Shown: positions 61,273 through 64,000 of the stretch, piece by piece
How the letters are laid out: each line of letters opens with the position of its first letter
How positions within the stretch are numbered: position 1 is the stretch's first letter
Assembly: GCA_047605685.1 (NCBI GenBank)
Contig: JASGFF010000002.1
Location: 12,936 to 76,935 of the forward strand
DNA: 64,000 nt
Direction: 5' to 3'
From: JAUASV01 sp047605685
GTDB taxonomy: Bacteria; Actinomycetota; Actinomycetes; Actinomycetales; Microbacteriaceae
Made by a program: the position numbers and the translations under genes
Notes under the pieces: model-generated
The model's input: the letters and a program-made list of their open reading frames with translations, nothing else
Told to the model about the DNA's origin: nothing
Databases searched by the model: none

Positions 61273-62964
61273 ATGACCACCGAAAGATACGACGTGATCG
61301 TCGTCGGCGCCGGGGCATCCGGCGGCCCGCTCGCGGCCCGACTGAGCGAAGACCCGGACCGCACCGTCCTGCTGCTGGAGGCGGGGCCGGACGCCCCGAC
61401 CACGCAGGACTTCCCACCCGAGCTGCTCGACGCGGGTCTGATCGCCGGCGCGATGCCCGGGCATCCCAACAACTGGGGATTCATAGCGAACATCCGCCCC
61501 GGCTTCGCGTACTCCATCGCGCGCGGCAAGATCCTCGGCGGCTCGTCCACGCTGAACGGCGCCTACTTCATCCGGGCCCGCAGGGAGGACCACGACCGCT
61601 GGGAGGCCGCGGGGCTCACCGAGTGGTCGTACGAGAAGGCGCTGCCGTTCTGGAAGCAGCTCGAGACCGACCTGACCTACGGCGAGACCGACCTCCACGG
61701 CGGCTCCGGCCCCGTGAGGATCTTCCGCAACGACGCGACGAACATGCACCCTCTCGCGAAGGCGCTCGAGGAGGCCGCGCTGGAGCTCGGCTTCCCGCAC
61801 GACGAGGACAAGGACGACCAGACCAGCCCTCCCGGCGTCGGGCCGCTGCCGCGCAACGCCGTCGACGGAACACGCCTGAACACGGGCATCACCTATGTCA
61901 ACCCCGCGCGGCACCGGAAGAACCTCACCGTGCGCGGTGACACCTTCGTGCGCCGCGTGCTCTTCGAGGGCTCCCGCGCCGTCGCCGTCGAGGTGGAGTC
62001 CGGGGCCGGCGACGTCCAGCGCATCGACGCGGGCGAGATCGTCCTCAGCGCCGGGGCGATCAAGTCCCCGCACCTGCTCCTGCTGTCCGGCATCGGTCCC
62101 GCCGAGGAGCTGCGTGCCGCGGGCATCCCCGTGGTCAAGGACGCACCGAAGGTCGGCAAGGACTTCTCGGACCACCCCGACATCCCCTTCGCGTGGAAGT
62201 CGAAGCGCAAGACCGGCAAGCAGGCCGAGGGATTCCAGAACCTCCTGAACTGGAAGGCGAAGGAGCACGGCTACGATGGCGGCGACCTGGAGATCCTGTT
62301 CAGCATCGAGACCACGCAGATGCAGATCATGGGGCCGAGCATGCAGCCGACGGTGCGGCGCGCGCTGCGTCACCCGATCAGGCTCCTGCAGTCGTTCAAG
62401 GGGATGGACATCCGGCGCACCATCAAGCAGGGCGCCGCGATGCAGTCGATGTTCTTCGCCACCGCGATCCAGCACGAGGAGTCGCGCGGGCAGATGCGCA
62501 TACTCTCCGACGATCCGCACCGGACACCGCAGATCGACTACAACTACCTGACCGACGAGCGCGACCTCATCCGGATGCGCGAAGTCATCCGCACCTCGGC
62601 CGCGATCCTCAAGACCACGGCCATGAAGCCGTGGTTCAAGGGCTTCACCGAGATCGACGAGACCACCCTCGCCGACGACGCGAAGCTCGACGCCTGGCTG
62701 CTCGCGCACCTCAGCACCGCGATCCACCTGTGCGGTTCGGCCCGGGCCGGGCGCGAGGAGGACGGCGCCGTCGTCGACCAGTACGGTCGGGTCTACGGGG
62801 TCCAGGGCCTGCGCGTCGCGGACACATCGATCCTGCCCGACGCGCCGTTGCGCGGACCGGCGGCCTCGGCGCATCTCGTGGGCGAGCTCGTCGCGCACTT
62901 CATCCGCACGGGCGCCGGCACACCCTCCGTGCCCAGCGCTGAGGCGCATCCCGTCAGCGCCTGA
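61273..62964 (+). CDS. GMC family FAD oxidoreductase (possibly MftG-like)
   Basis: A 563-residue flavoenzyme of the glucose-methanol-choline group. It has the FAD motif VVGAGASGGPLAARLSEDP at the N-terminus, GKILGGSSTLNGAYFIR (GMC signature 1) and LSAGAIKSPHLLLLSGIGP (signature 2). The C-terminal HLCGSARAG region is followed by VADTSILPDAPLRGPAASAHLVGE. The ending RGPAASA resembles mycofactocin-linked alcohol-oxidising members more than choline dehydrogenases; that reading is an inference. GAGGAGGG precedes the ATG. TetR is divergent; the hydrolase follows. Confidence 0.85.
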   Translation: MTTERYDVIVVGAGASGGPLAARLSEDPDRTVLLLEAGPDAPTTQDFPPELLDAGLIAGAMPGHPNNWGFIANIRPGFAYSIARGKILGGSSTLNGAYFIRARREDHDRWEAAGLTEWSYEKALPFWKQLETDLTYGETDLHGGSGPVRIFRNDATNMHPLAKALEEAALELGFPHDEDKDDQTSPPGVGPLPRNAVDGTRLNTGITYVNPARHRKNLTVRGDTFVRRVLFEGSRAVAVEVESGAGDVQRIDAGEIVLSAGAIKSPHLLLLSGIGPAEELRAAGIPVVKDAPKVGKDFSDHPDIPFAWKSKRKTGKQAEGFQNLLNWKAKEHGYDGGDLEILFSIETTQMQIMGPSMQPTVRRALRHPIRLLQSFKGMDIRRTIKQGAAMQSMFFATAIQHEESRGQMRILSDDPHRTPQIDYNYLTDERDLIRMREVIRTSAAILKTTAMKPWFKGFTEIDETTLADDAKLDAWLLAHLSTAIHLCGSARAGREEDGAVVDQYGRVYGVQGLRVADTSILPDAPLRGPAASAHLVGELVAHFIRTGAGTPSVPSAEAHPVSA

Positions 62965-62976
62965 AAACGACACAAG

Positions 62977-63008
62977 GCCTGAACGGCACAAAGCCTGAAC
63001 GGCACAAG
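62977..63008. repeat. Two 16-bp tandem repeats between GMC and hydrolase genes
   Basis: GCCTGAACGGCACAAA (62977-62992) and GCCTGAACGGCACAAG (62993-63008), one mismatch at the end. The array fills most of the 57-base intergenic stretch. Confidence 0.9.
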
Positions 63009-63021
63009 AAAGGACACCACC

Positions 63022-63582
63022 ATGCCGATCACGACCCTCGATCCGGCGACCGCCCTGCTCGTCATCGACCTGCAGAAGGGCACGACCGCGGCACAGACCG
63101 CACACCCGATCGAGGGCGTGATCGGCAACGCCGCGCGCCTGGCCGCCGCCTTTCGCGAACGCCGCCTGCCGGTCGTGCTCATCCGGTACGACCCGTCGCA
63201 GGCTCCGACCGGCCGTGCCGAGCTCGGCGGCGGACTCTCCGACCTTCCGCCGGACTTCGCCGAGTTCGTCGCCGGACTCCAGCCGGCATCGGGCGACCTC
63301 GTCGTCACGAAGGGCCCGTGGAGCGCCTTCGCCGGCACGGGACTCCAGGAGGAGCTGGCGGCGCGTGGTGTCACCCAGGTGGTGCTCTGCGGGGTGGCGA
63401 CCAGCTTCGGCGTCGAGTCCACCGCGCGGGCAGCGTACGACCTCGGCTACAACGTGACCATCGTCACCGACGCGATCACCGACCGCTTCCCCGACGCACA
63501 CGACCGCAGCGTCACCGGAGTGTTCCGCATCCTCGGCGAGACCGGTGTCACGGACGACGTCATCGCGCAGCTCACCGCCTGA
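63022..63582 (+). CDS. Isochorismatase-fold hydrolase lacking the catalytic cysteine
   Basis: A 186-residue cysteine-hydrolase-superfamily protein. The Asp of the triad is present (Asp16 in LLVIDLQKG) and so is the Lys (Lys97 in VVTKGPWSAF). Where most members have Cys in the motif GxxTxxCVESTAR this one has LCGVATSFGVESTARAA, with Gly130. Such Cys-less members exist (true isochorismatases of the PhzD type use Asp for an enol-ether reaction), so it is probably not an amidase. AAAGGA lies 8 bases before the ATG. It is probably cotranscribed with the GMC gene. Confidence 0.82.
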   Translation: MPITTLDPATALLVIDLQKGTTAAQTAHPIEGVIGNAARLAAAFRERRLPVVLIRYDPSQAPTGRAELGGGLSDLPPDFAEFVAGLQPASGDLVVTKGPWSAFAGTGLQEELAARGVTQVVLCGVATSFGVESTARAAYDLGYNVTIVTDAITDRFPDAHDRSVTGVFRILGETGVTDDVIAQLTA

Positions 63583-63600
63583 ACCGCCCGCCGCGCACCG

Positions 63601-63639
63601 ACTCCCCTGTTCACCGACTCCCCTGTTCACCGACTCCCC
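63601..63639. repeat. 16-bp tandem repeat after the hydrolase gene
   Basis: ACTCCCCTGTTCACCG occurs at 63601-63616 and 63617-63632, followed by a partial third copy ACTCCCC. Confidence 0.9.
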
Positions 63640-63692
63640 GGGGAAGCACACCCGTGGAGTGAACCGTCCTCGATGTCGTGCGACATCACGGG

Positions 63693-63720
63693 GTCGGGAC
63701 GACAGGATTTGAACCTGCGA
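63693..63720 (-). other. Fragment of a tRNA-Pro 3' end, probable attachment site (att)
   Basis: Read leftward the sequence is TCGCAGGTTCAAATCCTGTC followed by GTCCCGAC, the T-arm and 3' acceptor half of an actinobacterial tRNA-Pro. The rest of the tRNA is missing; at 63721 the sequence switches to coding DNA. Isolated 3' tRNA ends like this are the standard mark of integrase-mediated insertion. An intact copy should lie outside the window. Confidence 0.7.
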
Positions 63721-63951
63721 ATCCTCCCGGCGCTGCTCGACCAGGCGCGCGCCGACCTGGAAGAGGCCGAGCAGACCGTCGCCGACACCCAGCAGCGCCT
63801 CGGCCAGCCCTTCCGCCACGCACAGGCGCTCGCCGACGCCGAGGAAGACCTCACCCGTGTTGAGACGCAGCTCGCGGGAAGGCACGGCATCACCAGGGAT
63901 GAGCGACGCGCCGGAGCGGCGGACGCAGTAAACACAGGCATGAGTCTGTAG
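63721..63951 (+). pseudogene. C-terminal remnant of a mobile-element helicase/methylase-like protein
   Basis: The frame entering from the tRNA fragment reads ILPALLDQARADLEEAEQTV and then DTQQRLGQPFRHAQALADAEEDLTR, a charged coiled coil. It resembles the ends of very large SNF2-helicase/methylase proteins of actinobacterial integrative elements and plasmids. No upstream part exists: the gene is cut precisely at the tRNA-derived sequence. It has no start of its own, so it is a remnant rather than a gene. Confidence 0.5.
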
Positions 63952-63955
63952 CGCG

Positions 63956-64000
63956 TCATCCTGCCCAGAGCACGTCGAGCGGTACCGCTGCGAGCTTGTC
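63956..64000 (-). CDS. C-terminal codons of an unidentified leftward gene (partial)
   Basis: An open frame enters from the right edge and reads DKLAAVPLDVLWAG before TGA. Only 14 codons are visible, with coding-like base use; the protein cannot be identified. It is convergent with the helicase remnant, 4 bases apart. Confidence 0.3.
   Translation of the reverse strand, partial: DKLAAVPLDVLWAG

Overview
This window is chromosomal DNA of a high-GC Gram-positive actinomycete, most likely Microbacteriaceae or a close relative. That placement is inferred from gene content and order, not from a database search. The supporting signs are the glnA1 / glnE / glnA2 neighbourhood with DUF4191 and RDD genes beside it, ndk-DUF4233-folC-ileS, clpX-clpP-clpP-tig, a DUF222/HNH endonuclease, a short translational T-box on ileS, LytR-CpsA-Psr and TagF-like wall enzymes, and frequent GTG starts.

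Layout. 0-7.3 kb: DUF1684 fragment, FAD oxidoreductase, LCP wall-polymer transferase, tRNA(CAT), GT4 glycosyltransferase, DMT transporter, peptide deformylase and an orphan sensor kinase. 7.4-14 kb: tRNA-Asn, then a leftward peptide-type ABC importer operon (binding protein, two permeases, a fused double ATPase, and a third ATPase lacking key catalytic residues). 14.2-23.4 kb: dnaG, dgt, dus, a TagF-like gene, DUF4191, methyltransferase, RDD and glnA1 with a GlnR-like box. 23.4-25.5 kb: a compositionally different insert carrying an ABC-F gene with a leader peptide and an RBS-sequestering hairpin. 25.6-43.8 kb: glnE, glnA2, nadE, panB, ndk, DUF4233, folC, ileS with T-box, an HNH gene, a decayed vapBC pair, valS, and an acetyltransferase. 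43.9-52.7 kb: M3 peptidase, LLM oxidoreductase, BenE transporter, clpX, clpP2, clpP1, tig. 52.9-64 kb: an accessory stretch (MFS efflux, two-component system with candidate operators, membrane proteins, MarR, LLM oxidoreductase, TetR divergent from a GMC oxidoreductase and an isochorismatase-fold hydrolase) ending in a fragment of a tRNA-Pro 3' end and a truncated mobile-element gene.

How it fits together. The housekeeping part is a nitrogen-assimilation group (glnA1, glnE, glnA2, nadE as glutamine user) beside translation and cofactor genes and the Clp/trigger-factor protein-quality group. The accessory parts are regulator-plus-effector modules. The most interesting signals are the ABC-F leader, a shared inverted repeat (TACTGC-N4-GCAGTA) at both ends of the two-component locus, the degenerate third ATPase of the peptide importer, the fossil toxin-antitoxin pair, and many short tandem repeats of 15-17 bp (with one of 27 bp) both between and inside genes.
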